From Flectobacillus major DSM 103 (GTDB taxonomy: Bacteria; Bacteroidota; Bacteroidia; Cytophagales; Spirosomataceae), in assembly GCF_000427405.1 (NCBI RefSeq), contig NZ_KE386491.1, positions 2,773,001-2,837,000 on the forward strand: 64,000 bases of DNA, read 5' to 3'. Shown piece by piece: positions 16,038-25,354 of the stretch (positions are counted from its first letter, which is position 1; the number at the start of each line of letters is the position of its first letter). The position numbers and the translations under genes are program-made. The notes under the pieces are model-generated. The model searched no databases, had not been told where the DNA came from, and saw nothing but the letters and a program-made list of their open reading frames with translations.

Positions 16038-17123
16038 CTATGATAAAGCCTTTAGGGCATCTATCAATTGTTCTACTTGTTCGGTATTGACAGCCGCAAA
16101 GTTGGCAATACGCAACTGAGTAGCCTTAAAATCGCCATAGCCCGAGCCTATCACCATATTGTGCGAAGCTTTGATTGATTCAATAATTTCGGCAGCAGGC
16201 TTGTCGATAGTATTTACTACTACTACTGTTTGCGAACGGTGTTCTGGATTTTTGACAAAAATTTCTAAGAAATCACATTTTGTTGCAAAATCATACAGCA
16301 GCTTAGCCTTACGTTCAGTTTCCTTTCTGATATTGTCGATACCAATACGATTCATATCTTCGGCTACTTTGCCCAATACATAAATCCCTAGTACATTGGG
16401 GGTTTCGGGTGTTTCAAACTTTTCAAAGTTTTTCCACAACGACGGCAATGAATGATACGTACCAATAACCCCTTCATTTTTTTTGAGATTTTTGGCCTTA
16501 TCCAACATAGCAGGGTTGGCTATCCAACAACCCAAGCCAGCAGGCATTCCAAATGATTTTTGTACCGAAAAGAAAGCCGTATCTACTGTTTCAAAATCCA
16601 AATCAGGATATGGAGCCGACGACACCATATCTACAGCCACACATTTATCTTTATTGGCTCTTTTAAGTTTATGAATTTCTGCAGGACGCATCTGTACACC
16701 CGACGACGTTTCGTTGGCTGTAGTACAAATCAGTTCGGCATATTCAGGAACTTGGATTTCGGCATAGTCAAACCCTTCGCCAAAAGGTTTTTCGTATTTA
16801 TGAGCAAATTTGTTGAGCTCGTTAGAAAAGTCGTAAAACTTCTTTGAAAACGAGCCATTTACCAAGTGAAAACTTTCAAACTCAACCGTATTTTGGATAA
16901 TTCTTTCCCAAATTTCTGTTGCAGAGCCAGTAAAGAAAATACCCGAAGATTCAGGGATATTCATCAACGTACGCAACTGCTCGACGGTATGTTGATAAAT
17001 TTTACGAAACTGAGCAGAACGATGCGAAATAGACCCTAATTGAAGGTCAAACGCATCGCGATAGTGTTGTTCAACAGTTGGAAAAAGTTCGGCTGGTCCT
17101 GGGGTAAAGTATGTTTTACGCAT
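16038..17123 (-). CDS. serC: Phosphoserine aminotransferase
   Basis: A 361-residue class-V PLP aminotransferase that makes 3-phosphoserine from 3-phosphohydroxypyruvate and glutamate, the second step of serine synthesis. YFTPGPAELFPTV opens the protein, FFTGSATEIWERI is the cofactor phosphate-binding region, CVAVDMVSSAPYPDLDF contains the Asp that holds the pyridine nitrogen, and the PLP-lysine sits in FFSVQKSFGMPAGLG. Its sequence is closer to the Bacteroidota SerC-like group than to E. coli SerC. Upstream on the same strand come an AAA ATPase and then a SerB-SerA fusion, so all three steps of the serine pathway are in this locus. The ATG overlaps the end of a short foreign reading frame (17116-17226). 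Confidence 0.9.
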   Translation of the reverse strand: MRKTYFTPGPAELFPTVEQHYRDAFDLQLGSISHRSAQFRKIYQHTVEQLRTLMNIPESSGIFFTGSATEIWERIIQNTVEFESFHLVNGSFSKKFYDFSNELNKFAHKYEKPFGEGFDYAEIQVPEYAELICTTANETSSGVQMRPAEIHKLKRANKDKCVAVDMVSSAPYPDLDFETVDTAFFSVQKSFGMPAGLGCWIANPAMLDKAKNLKKNEGVIGTYHSLPSLWKNFEKFETPETPNVLGIYVLGKVAEDMNRIGIDNIRKETERKAKLLYDFATKCDFLEIFVKNPEHRSQTVVVVNTIDKPAAEIIESIKASHNMVIGSGYGDFKATQLRIANFAAVNTEQVEQLIDALKALS

Positions 17124-17226
17124 GAATCAATAGTGCTTTAATCTTGTTCAGTAAATTATGGAAATCTTCAAATTGGTACTTGAGTTTTTCAGGGTCGAGT
17201 TGCTGAATTATTAAGTGATACTTTCT
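17116..17226 (-). other. Orphan C-terminal-like reading frame between the ATPase and serC
   Basis: An open stretch of 36 codons without a start codon, in a different frame from both neighbours. It reads RKYHLIIQQLDPEKLKYQF and goes on to end in NKIKALLIHA, with a stop at 17116-17118 that overlaps the serC start. Its composition looks like a real helical protein tail, not noise. It overlaps the last 12 codons of the AAA ATPase gene. Either a single-base shift has cut the ATPase off from this tail, or it is the remnant of a gene that once preceded serC. Confidence 0.35.
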
Positions 17227-18166
17227 TTACGATACTTTCATTCCTTTCATTTTTCTCAAAAATCATTAAATCTTCTAATTCAGAAGCATTTAATAACAAA
17301 GGCGAATGCGTCGCAATAATCATTTGTGTGCCATTTTGTGCAGCATATTTGATACCCCTTGCAACGCCATTAATCATATCTGGATGTAAGCCCATTTCTG
17401 GTTCGTCAATACATACTACGCTTCCTCTATTTGGGTTATAGAAGATTGAAAGCAATAGCAAGTACCTTAAAGTAGCATCAGAAATATGCTCAATAGTAAT
17501 GGCTCTATCTAAGTTTTTTTCTTTTAGAGAAAGTAAGCTTTTACCCGCAATAGGAGTGGTAAAAACAAGTTCTCTGAAGTTTGGATTAATCTTTTTAAAC
17601 TCTTCTACCAGTTTATCAAAAGCTTTTACTGAATTCCCATTCAAATAACTTAACAATCCTGTCAGATTTTTACCATCACTTAAAAGGTTTACTTCCGAAT
17701 AGTAAGGCGACAATTGACGGATGGGACTTTCAAAAGTAGTATCGAAATTGTCGTATATTTCGATGCCTTTTAGTAATTGATCAGCAACCTCCAAAGTGGT
17801 ATCTCCTACCAAAATATCGTAAGAATTTCCAATTTTTCTTATTGTAAATTCAATATGGTAATTATCATTAGTGAAAGTATCGTCAACATTCTTTACAACA
17901 TTTTTATCAAAATCATAACGTAAGTAAATTGTAGAGGCATCAGGATGTATAAAATTACAAGCACCAGAAAAGCCTCCCCATTTTTGCATAAATAACTTTT
18001 CAAATTCACTCGCATTTAAAAAAGCTTTCAACAAACATATCGCCTTAATGAAATTTGATTTTCCTGTTCCGTTAATTCCTAGCAGAACATTGGTATCAGC
18101 ATTTAATTCGATGGTTTGTTCATTGCCAAAACTAAAGAAATTTTGAATCGTTATTTTCTTAATCAT
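17189..18166 (-). CDS. AAA family ATPase (AAA_21 type), C-terminus apparently shortened
   Basis: A 325-residue ABC/RecF-like ATPase. Walker A is GINGTGKSN near residue 32; the signature-like ISDATLRYLLLL and Walker B VVCIDEPEMGLHPD are near residues 230-260, and IIATHSPLLLN holds the switch His. It resembles single AAA_21 proteins that often sit in defence or mobile regions, but no partner nuclease is next to it. Relatives usually continue 25-40 residues beyond this point; here the frame ends abruptly at NNSATRP, and a coding-like stretch continues in another frame. A terminator hairpin separates it from the SerB-SerA gene upstream. It interrupts what would otherwise be a serine-biosynthesis pair, which suggests acquisition. 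Role unknown. Confidence 0.8.
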   Translation of the reverse strand: MIKKITIQNFFSFGNEQTIELNADTNVLLGINGTGKSNFIKAICLLKAFLNASEFEKLFMQKWGGFSGACNFIHPDASTIYLRYDFDKNVVKNVDDTFTNDNYHIEFTIRKIGNSYDILVGDTTLEVADQLLKGIEIYDNFDTTFESPIRQLSPYYSEVNLLSDGKNLTGLLSYLNGNSVKAFDKLVEEFKKINPNFRELVFTTPIAGKSLLSLKEKNLDRAITIEHISDATLRYLLLLSIFYNPNRGSVVCIDEPEMGLHPDMINGVARGIKYAAQNGTQMIIATHSPLLLNASELEDLMIFEKNERNESIVKKVSLNNSATRP

Positions 18167-18205
18167 AGTGTTGTGATGAAATGCTGAAATATACCCTTAT
18201 AAATA

Positions 18206-18234
18206 ATTTGTGCCACGACAATCGTGGCACAAAT
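18206..18234 (-). terminator. GC-rich hairpin between SerB-SerA and the ATPase gene
   Basis: A perfect 13-bp stem (18206-18218 with 18222-18234, arm ATTTGTGCCACGA) closed by a 3-base loop. On the minus strand it lies 9 bases after the SerB-SerA stop codon and is followed by a T-rich stretch, so it should end that transcript ahead of the ATPase gene. Confidence 0.75.
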
Positions 18235-18242
18235 ATAAACGC

Positions 18243-20156
18243 TTAATACAACATTCTGAACTTAATCGTATTGTCGATTCCTTTCAATTCCTCTACGATT
18301 TCGTCGGCATATTCTTTGGCAACATCGGTAATTACATAACCAATATTGTTGGTTGTTTTTAGGTACTGACCTTTGATATTCACATTGTATTTAGCAAATA
18401 TTCCGTTCATTTTTGCTAAAATACCTGGCACATTGTGGTGAATATGCAACAAACGGTGGGCATCTTCGAGTGCTGGTAGTTGTAGCTCTGGGAAGTTGAC
18501 CGAGCCATAAGTACTACCGTTGTTCATAAACTGCAACAATTTACTTGGCACAAACTCGCCAATATTGGCCTGAGCTTCTTCGGTTGAGCCACCTACGTGT
18601 GGAGTCAAAATAACTCTTGGCAAACCTCTGAGTTCATTGATAAACTCTTCGTCGTTGGTTTTTGGTTCGTATGGAAATACGTCTACAGCTGCTCCCCATA
18701 CTTTGCCCGACTTGAGGGCATTTACTAAGGCTGGGATTTCTACAACGTGACCTCTTGATAGGTTAATAAAAATCACGTTGTCTTTCATCAAGGCAAATTC
18801 TTTTTCGCCTATGATATTGGCGTTGGTTTTGCGGCCATCTACGTGCAACGATATAAAATCAGCAACACTCAATAACTCTTCAAGTGTTTTACATTTTTTG
18901 GCATTTCCCAATGCTAATTTATCTACAGCATCATAGAAGTACACTTCCATACCCATAGCTTCGGCAATTACCGATAACTGTGTACCAATACTACCATAAC
19001 CTACTAATCCGAGTTTTTTACCACGAATTTCATACGAATTAGTAGCCGATTTATCCCATTTTCCAGCGTGCATTTTATTTGACTTCGTCATGATGTCACG
19101 TGTCAAAATAATCATTTCGCCAATAGCCATTTCTACTACCGAACGAGTATTTGAATATGGAGCATTAAATACGGCAATACCTCTGTTTTCGCACTCTTCC
19201 AAATTAATTTGGTTAGTACCTATACAGAATGCCCCTACAGCCATCAAACGGCTAGCGTTGGGATGTTCTAATACACGTTTGGTCAAGTTGGTTTTTGAAC
19301 GTAAGCCCAAAATAGATACACCCTTGATACGCTGAATTAGTTCTTCTTCGTCCAATGCCCCTTTTAAAAGCTCTACTTGAAAACCTTCCGTTTTGAAAGC
19401 TTCAACGGCTTTTGGGTGTACATTTTCCAATAACAATACCTTAATTTTTGATTTTGGATATGACTGGGCACGGCTTAGACCATTGATATACAAAAACTCA
19501 TCTAACGACCCTACTACCTCATCAGCCTTTTCTACGACCTTCTGGCGTTCTACGTTTTCGATAAAAGCAAAAAACTTATTGGCTAAGCCCGATTCACGCA
19601 ATTCGTAGTCGGTATAACCATCGCCAATGGCGTATACATCGCCCTCCAAGTGTAAATCTTGGAGTAATTTTACTTTACCTTTATCCTGCGAAAGAAGGTT
19701 GCTTTCGTCATAACCGATAATATTACCTTCGGTATCGTAAACAAAAGTATTGGCATAGACATTTTCTTCTTTTACGCCCATCGATACGGCTACAGGTACA
19801 ATAAAGTCTTTGAAGCCACTCGATACGATATAGATATTTTCGCTATATTGGTTAATAAACTCTTTGTTACGAGCAAATGAATCTGAGATTTTTCCCATCA
19901 AAAACTCAATCAAAGTAGCTACATGCTCGCGGTTTGCTGGCAATAATGCAACTCTTGCTTTTAAGGAATCTGCAAATCCTATTTCGCCTAACATTCCTTT
20001 ATCGGTAATGGCTTTGATTTCACCGACAATCTTGTCTTTATCTTTATGACCAGCCAATGCTATGGCTGCGAGTTCGTCTAGTCCTTCTACTTTGGTAAAA
20101 GTACTATCAAAATCAATGACGAAGTTTACTTGTTGTTCTGCTGTCTTTGTCAACAT
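18243..20156 (-). CDS. serA: Phosphoserine phosphatase - phosphoglycerate dehydrogenase fusion (SerB-SerA)
   Basis: A 637-residue fusion. Residues 1-215 form a HAD phosphatase of the SerB kind: nucleophile motif DFDSTFT near residue 15, SSGFKDF (motif II), a Lys in QDKGKVKLL (motif III) and GDGYTDYE (motif IV) are all intact. Residues about 235-555 are D-3-phosphoglycerate dehydrogenase: NAD motif VGYGSIGTQ, catalytic Arg in INLSRGHVVE, and the His in LTPHVGGSTEEA. Residues about 560-637 are an ACT domain (HNVPGILAKMNGIF), the usual site of serine feedback. Thus steps one and three of serine synthesis are on one chain, and serC for step two is downstream. The phosphatase could instead act on another phosphate ester, but the motifs favour phosphoserine. 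Confidence 0.9.
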   Translation of the reverse strand: MLTKTAEQQVNFVIDFDSTFTKVEGLDELAAIALAGHKDKDKIVGEIKAITDKGMLGEIGFADSLKARVALLPANREHVATLIEFLMGKISDSFARNKEFINQYSENIYIVSSGFKDFIVPVAVSMGVKEENVYANTFVYDTEGNIIGYDESNLLSQDKGKVKLLQDLHLEGDVYAIGDGYTDYELRESGLANKFFAFIENVERQKVVEKADEVVGSLDEFLYINGLSRAQSYPKSKIKVLLLENVHPKAVEAFKTEGFQVELLKGALDEEELIQRIKGVSILGLRSKTNLTKRVLEHPNASRLMAVGAFCIGTNQINLEECENRGIAVFNAPYSNTRSVVEMAIGEMIILTRDIMTKSNKMHAGKWDKSATNSYEIRGKKLGLVGYGSIGTQLSVIAEAMGMEVYFYDAVDKLALGNAKKCKTLEELLSVADFISLHVDGRKTNANIIGEKEFALMKDNVIFINLSRGHVVEIPALVNALKSGKVWGAAVDVFPYEPKTNDEEFINELRGLPRVILTPHVGGSTEEAQANIGEFVPSKLLQFMNNGSTYGSVNFPELQLPALEDAHRLLHIHHNVPGILAKMNGIFAKYNVNIKGQYLKTTNNIGYVITDVAKEYADEIVEELKGIDNTIKFRMLY

Positions 20157-20222
20157 TTTCTTGCTGTATTGTAAGTCAGGGTCAAAGCCTTTTCCTACGT
20201 AATTATTGATAATAAATACAAT

Positions 20223-21200
20223 TTATGAATGAGTCAAAAAATCAAAAGCTCTATTTTCCGACCAGAGTATTCCTTCAAATTTTTTTTGTAAAAAGCCACA
20301 ATGACCACCTTTGGCGGGTGCTTGAAAATAAACCTTTTCTAGCGACTTGGCTTTATCAAAAGGGAAACATTCTTTTGATAAAAAAGGGTCATTTTGGGCA
20401 TTTACAATTAATGTGGGTATGGCAATTTTATCAATAAAAAACACCGAACTATTACGGTGGTAATAGTCTTCTGCGTCTTTGAATCCGTGGAGTTGTGAAG
20501 TGTAATAATTATCAAAATCTCGTAAAGTACGAATTTTTGATATATTTGAAGTGTTGATTTTTTCTGGAAAATACTTTGCTTTTTCTAGGATTTTCTTGGT
20601 AAGGGTTTTGTTAAACCTTCGGGTATAAACCCAATCTTGCCAGCTTTCCATTTTGCTACTACTTCCAGAAAGGTGCAAAGGTACGGAAAATGTTACAGCC
20701 TTTTTGATTTCAGGAGCAAGATTTTCGCCTTTTTCGCCCAAATACTTCAAGGTAAGATTGCCCCCTAGGCTAAAACCCATCAGGTATATTTCGGTATACG
20801 TTTTGCTGGCATACCTAACCACAAAGTCCAAGTCGTCGGTAGCTCCGCTATGATAAAATCGAAGTTGCTTGTTGACCTCGCCCGAGCAACTTCTGTAATT
20901 CCATGCTAAACAATCAAATCCTTTGTGGTTAAATAGGCTTACCATACCCGTAATGTATTGTCGGGTAGAGTCGCCTTCGAGGCCATGACAAAGAATCAGG
21001 AGTGGGTTGCTTTTGTGGGCTGACAGTGGTGGTACTTTTGACCAATCTAAATCCAGAAAATCGTGATCGGGGGTATCCAAACGGACACGCTGATAGTTGA
21101 TGCCCTCTACTTTACGAAACAGTGAAGGGTAAATGGTTTGAAAATGACCATTTGGCAGCCAAAAAGGTGGCTGGTAATCAGAGTGTTTGATAACTGGCAT
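20223..21200 (-). CDS. YheT-family alpha/beta hydrolase
   Basis: A 325-residue alpha/beta hydrolase of the YheT/ABHD group. The N-terminal hallmark PPFWLPNGHFQTIYPSLFR is present. The oxyanion region is LCHGLEGDSTRQYI, the nucleophile elbow is GFSLGGN (Ser), and the catalytic His is in AKGGHCGFL near the C-terminus. Asp of the triad is probably in NAQNDPFLS. Members are thought to be carboxylesterases or lipases, and the E. coli protein has no firm substrate. It is cytoplasmic, with no signal peptide. The gene stands 66 bases from the SerB-SerA start on the same strand and may be an independent unit. Confidence 0.88.
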   Translation of the reverse strand: MPVIKHSDYQPPFWLPNGHFQTIYPSLFRKVEGINYQRVRLDTPDHDFLDLDWSKVPPLSAHKSNPLLILCHGLEGDSTRQYITGMVSLFNHKGFDCLAWNYRSCSGEVNKQLRFYHSGATDDLDFVVRYASKTYTEIYLMGFSLGGNLTLKYLGEKGENLAPEIKKAVTFSVPLHLSGSSSKMESWQDWVYTRRFNKTLTKKILEKAKYFPEKINTSNISKIRTLRDFDNYYTSQLHGFKDAEDYYHRNSSVFFIDKIAIPTLIVNAQNDPFLSKECFPFDKAKSLEKVYFQAPAKGGHCGFLQKKFEGILWSENRAFDFLTHS

Positions 21201-21384
21201 TTGTTTCAGAATTAGTCCTTGAAATTAGGGCTAATCTTTGAAATCCAGTATATTTTATACAAAATTCATAATTAATTCATCGTAAAGTTACATTTATGTA
21301 AATTACTCAGCATATTGGTGATTTGCGAATAATGGTGTTGAAAAGAATAAGGTATTCTCTCCAAAACAATTATCTGATTTAAAC

Positions 21385-21424
21385 TTTCTATTAACAGGCA
21401 AAGCTATCCGCCTGTCAATAGAAA
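21385..21424 (-). terminator. Hairpin downstream of the M28 peptidase gene
   Basis: Arms 21385-21399 and 21410-21424 pair at 14 of 15 positions (one A-C mismatch) around a 10-base loop, with the GC-rich ACAGGC/GCCTGT at the loop end. It is about 70 bases past the stop of the peptidase gene on the minus strand. A smaller stem (CCAAG...CTTGG) lies between. No clear T-run follows, so it may be a 3'-end structure and not a strict intrinsic terminator. Confidence 0.5.
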
Positions 21425-21492
21425 GAATATTAACCAAGTGATTCGTTGAACGCTTGGCTATCTATAAAAAGCGACTGTACCTTGTAGCTCTA

Positions 21493-22842
21493 TTACATAC
21501 CTACTTTTGGTAAAATAGGCAAACTTTCGTTGCCATCTTCACCCACAGCCTGAACAGCAAAGAAGTAATGGTCTTTTGAATAAGGTAAATTGATGCCATT
21601 TTTTGTCGTAAAAATTTTCTTTTGCCAGAAGGGCTGATACGTTTCTCGAACCAAAACATAATATCCTTTTACCTTGCCCGCCGACTTAGGGGTTTGCCAA
21701 AACAACGTGGTAGAATTAGTTAACGACTTGGTATCGATAGTGACATTTTGGGGCGTAGCTGGGGCTTTGGCCAAATTGGCCAGTGTAGCCAAGTTCATAG
21801 CAGTATTTTTACGAAGGTATTCAAAATCCATGAATTCGGGTAAATCACCGTACTGAGTACCTTTTTCTGTTCTTAAATCTTGATGTTGGTGTTCAAAATT
21901 TTCATTCATCTCGGTTACTCGCACAGCCGCAAAGCCACGATTGACAAACGGTGTGTGGTCGCCTCCACGCAAGAAACGGTCGTTGCGATACACCATTACT
22001 ACCTCTAAATTATCGACATATCGTTCTCCAATTTCTTTGGTATAGCGAGCCAGCTGACGAGCCTTGCCATCGTTTTCTTGCCCCATATTACGAATACTTG
22101 CTGCTTTTTTATCTAGTTCAAAAACAGGTAATCCTTCACTGAATACCCTAACTCGGGTATTGTCGATAATACGTGTTTCGTTACTATTGTTTGAGCCAAC
22201 AATATCATTATTGAGAATAGCCTCTATATTCCATTTTTCGTCTATGGCTTTCTGAGCCAAATAATCTGCTCCTAAAAGCCCTTGTTCTTCGCCACTTACT
22301 ACCAAAAAGATAACCGTTGCAGGGAATTTGGCTTGCGACATTACCCGAGCTAGCTCAATTACAGTAGCTGTACCCGAACCGTCGTCGTTAGCTCCAGGGG
22401 CATCTGATTCGCGATTCATGACATTAGAAACACGGCTGTCGATGTGTCCCGACACCAAGAAAATTCTGTCGTCGGTGGGGTCAGTTCCTTTCAAAATACC
22501 CATTACGTTGCCCATATCTTGGTCTTTGTCGACACGCTTACCATCGGGTTTTAATACCCAGGCATCTATTTTGGCTGTCATTCGTCCTTCCGACTGTTTG
22601 GCAAATTCTTGAAAACGACTCAAAACCCAATTTCTAGCAGCCCCAATACCTTTTTTCTTGTCGGTAGTAGTACTTAAAGTATGGCGAGTACCAAAACTTA
22701 CAAGCTTGAGTATATGCGACTTGAGGCTGTCGGAGTTGACTTGTGTAACCAATTGTTCGATAACGGGGTCTCGTTGAACAATTTTTTGGGCAGATGTTTG
22801 AAATGCTATTAGTGATAATACAATAAAGGTTGTTTTTTTCAT
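21493..22842 (-). CDS. Secreted M28-family zinc aminopeptidase
   Basis: A 449-residue exported metallopeptidase. A signal peptide ends near residue 18 (FQTSAQ). Zinc ligands of the M28 family are readable: His in VSGHIDSR, Asp in PGANDDGSGT (bridging), Glu-Glu in VVSGEEQGLLGADYL, Asp in EAILNNDIVG, and a His in FLRGGDHTPFVNRGF. The last 90 residues (ATPQNVTIDTKSLTNSTTLFW, first 20 counted; then YYVLVRETYQPFW) form a fibronectin-III-like domain. The enzyme probably trims peptides in the periplasm or outside the cell. It stands alone; a hairpin lies downstream. Confidence 0.9.
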   Translation of the reverse strand: MKKTTFIVLSLIAFQTSAQKIVQRDPVIEQLVTQVNSDSLKSHILKLVSFGTRHTLSTTTDKKKGIGAARNWVLSRFQEFAKQSEGRMTAKIDAWVLKPDGKRVDKDQDMGNVMGILKGTDPTDDRIFLVSGHIDSRVSNVMNRESDAPGANDDGSGTATVIELARVMSQAKFPATVIFLVVSGEEQGLLGADYLAQKAIDEKWNIEAILNNDIVGSNNSNETRIIDNTRVRVFSEGLPVFELDKKAASIRNMGQENDGKARQLARYTKEIGERYVDNLEVVMVYRNDRFLRGGDHTPFVNRGFAAVRVTEMNENFEHQHQDLRTEKGTQYGDLPEFMDFEYLRKNTAMNLATLANLAKAPATPQNVTIDTKSLTNSTTLFWQTPKSAGKVKGYYVLVRETYQPFWQKKIFTTKNGINLPYSKDHYFFAVQAVGEDGNESLPILPKVGM

Positions 22843-23030
22843 GTTGATGAAAATTTTGGTCTATCATTAAACGAAATATCCTTTCAAGTTAAGAAATCTA
22901 TGGGATTCTCGTTGATAAAATAGCCCAAATACAGTTTTTATCGTATTATCGACTGTTCTTTTGAGGTAAGCAAAACCCTTGCAAAAAACACGAAGTTCTT
23001 ACAAGGGTCAATTTTGACGAAATAACCTTT

Positions 23031-23610
23031 TTATTTGATGCGATATTTCAGTAGCAAATTAATATTATAAGCTTTTGTAGCTGCTAGCAACCAATTGATA
23101 CTATTAAACATATCTTCATAACGCACCTTCAGCTTGAAGTTCTTTCTACTTGCTCCAATACCCAAATAAATTCCCGAAAGTTCTAGGGGCCTTTCGTACA
23201 AGGCATTGGTTTGATTGGACGACATTCTTAAAATATACCATATCCACTACCTGAACCGTAATTGGATTACTGTTATGGGCATAAATTTCTTTGTCGTCTA
23301 TGCTTCCCAAGTCCATCGATACCGTATAGCTTTCCTAGCGTTCTCCGCTCGATAACAGGCCAAAACTCCTAATCTGCTGTGGGGCGTACTCTTTGGTCGT
23401 ATTGTCTGGCTATACAAAAGTGATTGTTTTGAGGTTTTTCCGCCATTCCTTGTTAACAATTTGCCCACGCAAGGTATCGTTCGGAAATATGACTACATAG
23501 CCATCGGAAAGGTCTTTTTGAGCAAATAACGGACAATAATACAATAATAAAGCAAATAGTAAAAGCTTGTTTTCTATTGTCGAATAAAACTGATGAACGA
23601 TACAAAACAA
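23031..23610 (-). pseudogene. Remnant of an outer-membrane beta-barrel protein gene
   Basis: Three coding-like pieces survive on the minus strand. The first (from 23610) has a signal-peptide-like stretch, then FAQKDLSDGYVVIFPNDTLRG and KNLKTITFV, the typical mature start of a Bacteroidota barrel protein. It runs into an in-frame TAG (23412-23410), continues as PDNTTKEYAPQQIRSFGLLS, meets another TAG (23337-23335), and continues again as ESYTVSMDLGSIDDKEIYA. The last piece, in a different frame (to 23031), reads LELSGIYLGIGASRKNFKLK and ends in NINLLLKYRIK, a typical barrel C-terminus. So there are two stop codons, at least one frameshift, and a large internal deletion, since such proteins are usually 350-450 residues. 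The remains are a decayed gene, not a functional one. Confidence 0.75.
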
Positions 23611-23773
23611 TAGCTTTCATCGATTTACTTATAAGTTTGTATTTAGATGTAGCATGCCTCAATATGGCAATAATAATACTCATACCAAAATTATATACCT
23701 TTCACGCCAAAAACACCTCCTCATATCCAGGCAAAACGCTCATCTATATACCTTAATATTTTTGGCTTATATA

Positions 23774-23818
23774 GCAAAAAACTCCATAAGTGTATTGAAC
23801 ACCTACGGAGTTTTTTGC
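23774..23818 (-). terminator. Intrinsic terminator of icd
   Basis: A 20-bp stem (23774-23793 with 23799-23818) closed by a 5-base loop. The two non-Watson-Crick positions are G-U wobbles only in RNA made from the minus strand, which supports use by icd, whose stop codon is 18 bases away. The stem base contains an A6/T6 tract. Confidence 0.85.
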
Positions 23819-23836
23819 AACATAGTAATTCTGTTA

Positions 23837-25069
23837 TTACTTTGCCAAAGCAGCTTTCAAGTTTTCGTCGATTGCCGCCAAGAATTCTTCAGTATATAAG
23901 TAGTGTTCACCATGAGAAACTTTGTTTCCGTGGATACACACTGCTAAGTCTTTAGTCATTTTACCAGACTCAACTGTTTCGATACATACTTTTTCCAAAG
24001 TCTGGCTAAAGTTGATTAGCTCCTCGTTACCGTCCAATTTACCACGGAATTCCAAGCCACGAGTCCAAGCAAAAATAGAAGCAATTGGGTTAGTAGAAGT
24101 AGGTTTTCCAGCTTGGTGGTCACGGTAGTGACGAGTTACAGTTCCGTGAGCAGCTTCAGCTTCCATTACAGTACCATCTGGCGTAACCAATACAGAAGTC
24201 ATCAAACCTAAAGAACCAAAACCTTGCGCTACTGTATCAGACTGAACGTCGCCGTCGTAGTTTTTACAAGCCCAAACAAAGTTACCATTCCATTTCAAAG
24301 CAGACGCCACCATGTCATCGATCAAACGGTGTTCATAAACGATTCCTGCTGCTACAAATTTCTCTTTGTAATCTGCTTGGTAGATTTCTTCAAAAATATC
24401 TTTGAAACGACCATCGTATTTTTTCAAGATGGTATTTTTCGTAGATAAATATAAAGGCCATCCTTTGCTCAAAGCCATGTTGAAACATGAGTGTGCAAAA
24501 CCACGGATAGATTCGTCAGTGTTGTACATTGTAAGAGCAACACCATCACCTTTGAAGTTGAACACTTCAAAAGTTTGTGGTTCAGAACCGTCTTCTGGCG
24601 TGAAAGTAACTGTTAATTTACCTTTTCCTTTTGTCAAGAAGTCAGTTGCTCTATATTGGTCACCAAAAGCGTGACGACCAATCATGATTGGAGCAGTCCA
24701 GTTTGGAACTAATCTAGGAACATTTGAACAAACGATAGGCTCACGGAAAACAGTACCATCCAAAATGTTGCGGATAGTTCCGTTTGGTGATTTCCACATT
24801 TGTTTCAAGTTGAATTCTTTTACACGAGCCTCATCAGGTGTGATTGTAGCACATTTAATACCTACACCGTATTTTTTGATAGCCTCTGCAGCATCAACTG
24901 TAACTTGGTCGTTCGTTTCGTCACGGTACTCCATGCCCAAGTCATAGTATTTAATATCCAAATCCAAGTAAGGAATGATTAATTTATCCTTGATGAATTT
25001 CCAGATAATTCTAGTCATTTCGTCGCCATCTAGCTCAACGACAGGATTTGCAACTTTGATTTTTCCCAT
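23837..25069 (-). CDS. icd: NADP-dependent isocitrate dehydrogenase
   Basis: A 410-residue citric-acid-cycle enzyme of the homodimeric, eukaryote-like (type II) isocitrate dehydrogenase group. [14 protein letters not shown] at the start, [12 protein letters not shown], the substrate loop [34 protein letters not shown] and [12 protein letters not shown] are all family landmarks; the last region, with its His and Arg, sets NADP specificity. Length is normal. It is transcribed alone, with a TAcaTTTG promoter element 62 bases upstream and a strong terminator right behind it. Confidence 0.96.
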   Translation of the reverse strand: MGKIKVANPVVELDGDEMTRIIWKFIKDKLIIPYLDLDIKYYDLGMEYRDETNDQVTVDAAEAIKKYGVGIKCATITPDEARVKEFNLKQMWKSPNGTIRNILDGTVFREPIVCSNVPRLVPNWTAPIMIGRHAFGDQYRATDFLTKGKGKLTVTFTPEDGSEPQTFEVFNFKGDGVALTMYNTDESIRGFAHSCFNMALSKGWPLYLSTKNTILKKYDGRFKDIFEEIYQADYKEKFVAAGIVYEHRLIDDMVASALKWNGNFVWACKNYDGDVQSDTVAQGFGSLGLMTSVLVTPDGTVMEAEAAHGTVTRHYRDHQAGKPTSTNPIASIFAWTRGLEFRGKLDGNEELINFSQTLEKVCIETVESGKMTKDLAVCIHGNKVSHGEHYLYTEEFLAAIDENLKAALAK

Positions 25070-25130
25070 TTTTGTATGAAAACGTTATTCGTTATTAATG
25101 ATGCGTGAATAGTTATGCATATTTCGACTG

Positions 25131-25138
25131 CAAATGTA
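25131..25138 (-). promoter_or_regulatory. -7 element of icd
   Basis: TACATTTG on the minus strand, matching TAnnTTTG, 62 bases before the icd ATG. No convincing -33 TTG is found at the usual distance. Confidence 0.5.
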
Positions 25139-25354
25139 CGGAATGAATTGATACGTAGGGAATTTTCTTTACTGAGAATCGTTAGTTTTTTAGCCAAAGC
25201 ATTGCTAAAAAACATATAGTTTTCTATTTTTTTAGTAAGTTTAGTGGCTCAATTGTCTTGATTGAAGTAATTTTTTACCATTATCTTAGAATATTCTATG
25301 TCAAAAACATGGGCTATTTTTTGCAAAAAATAACCCTTTCTTTTTTTATTGCTC

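Noticed and set aside
17189-18166. A retron or Septu-like defence system built on the AAA ATPase
   Set aside because: No reverse transcriptase, ncRNA, HNH or TOPRIM partner lies next to it; the neighbours are serine-biosynthesis genes.
25311-25336. Hairpin of T6/A6 arms just before the second GNAT gene
   Set aside because: The loop would have only two bases and the arms are homopolymeric, so it is probably chance in AT-rich DNA.
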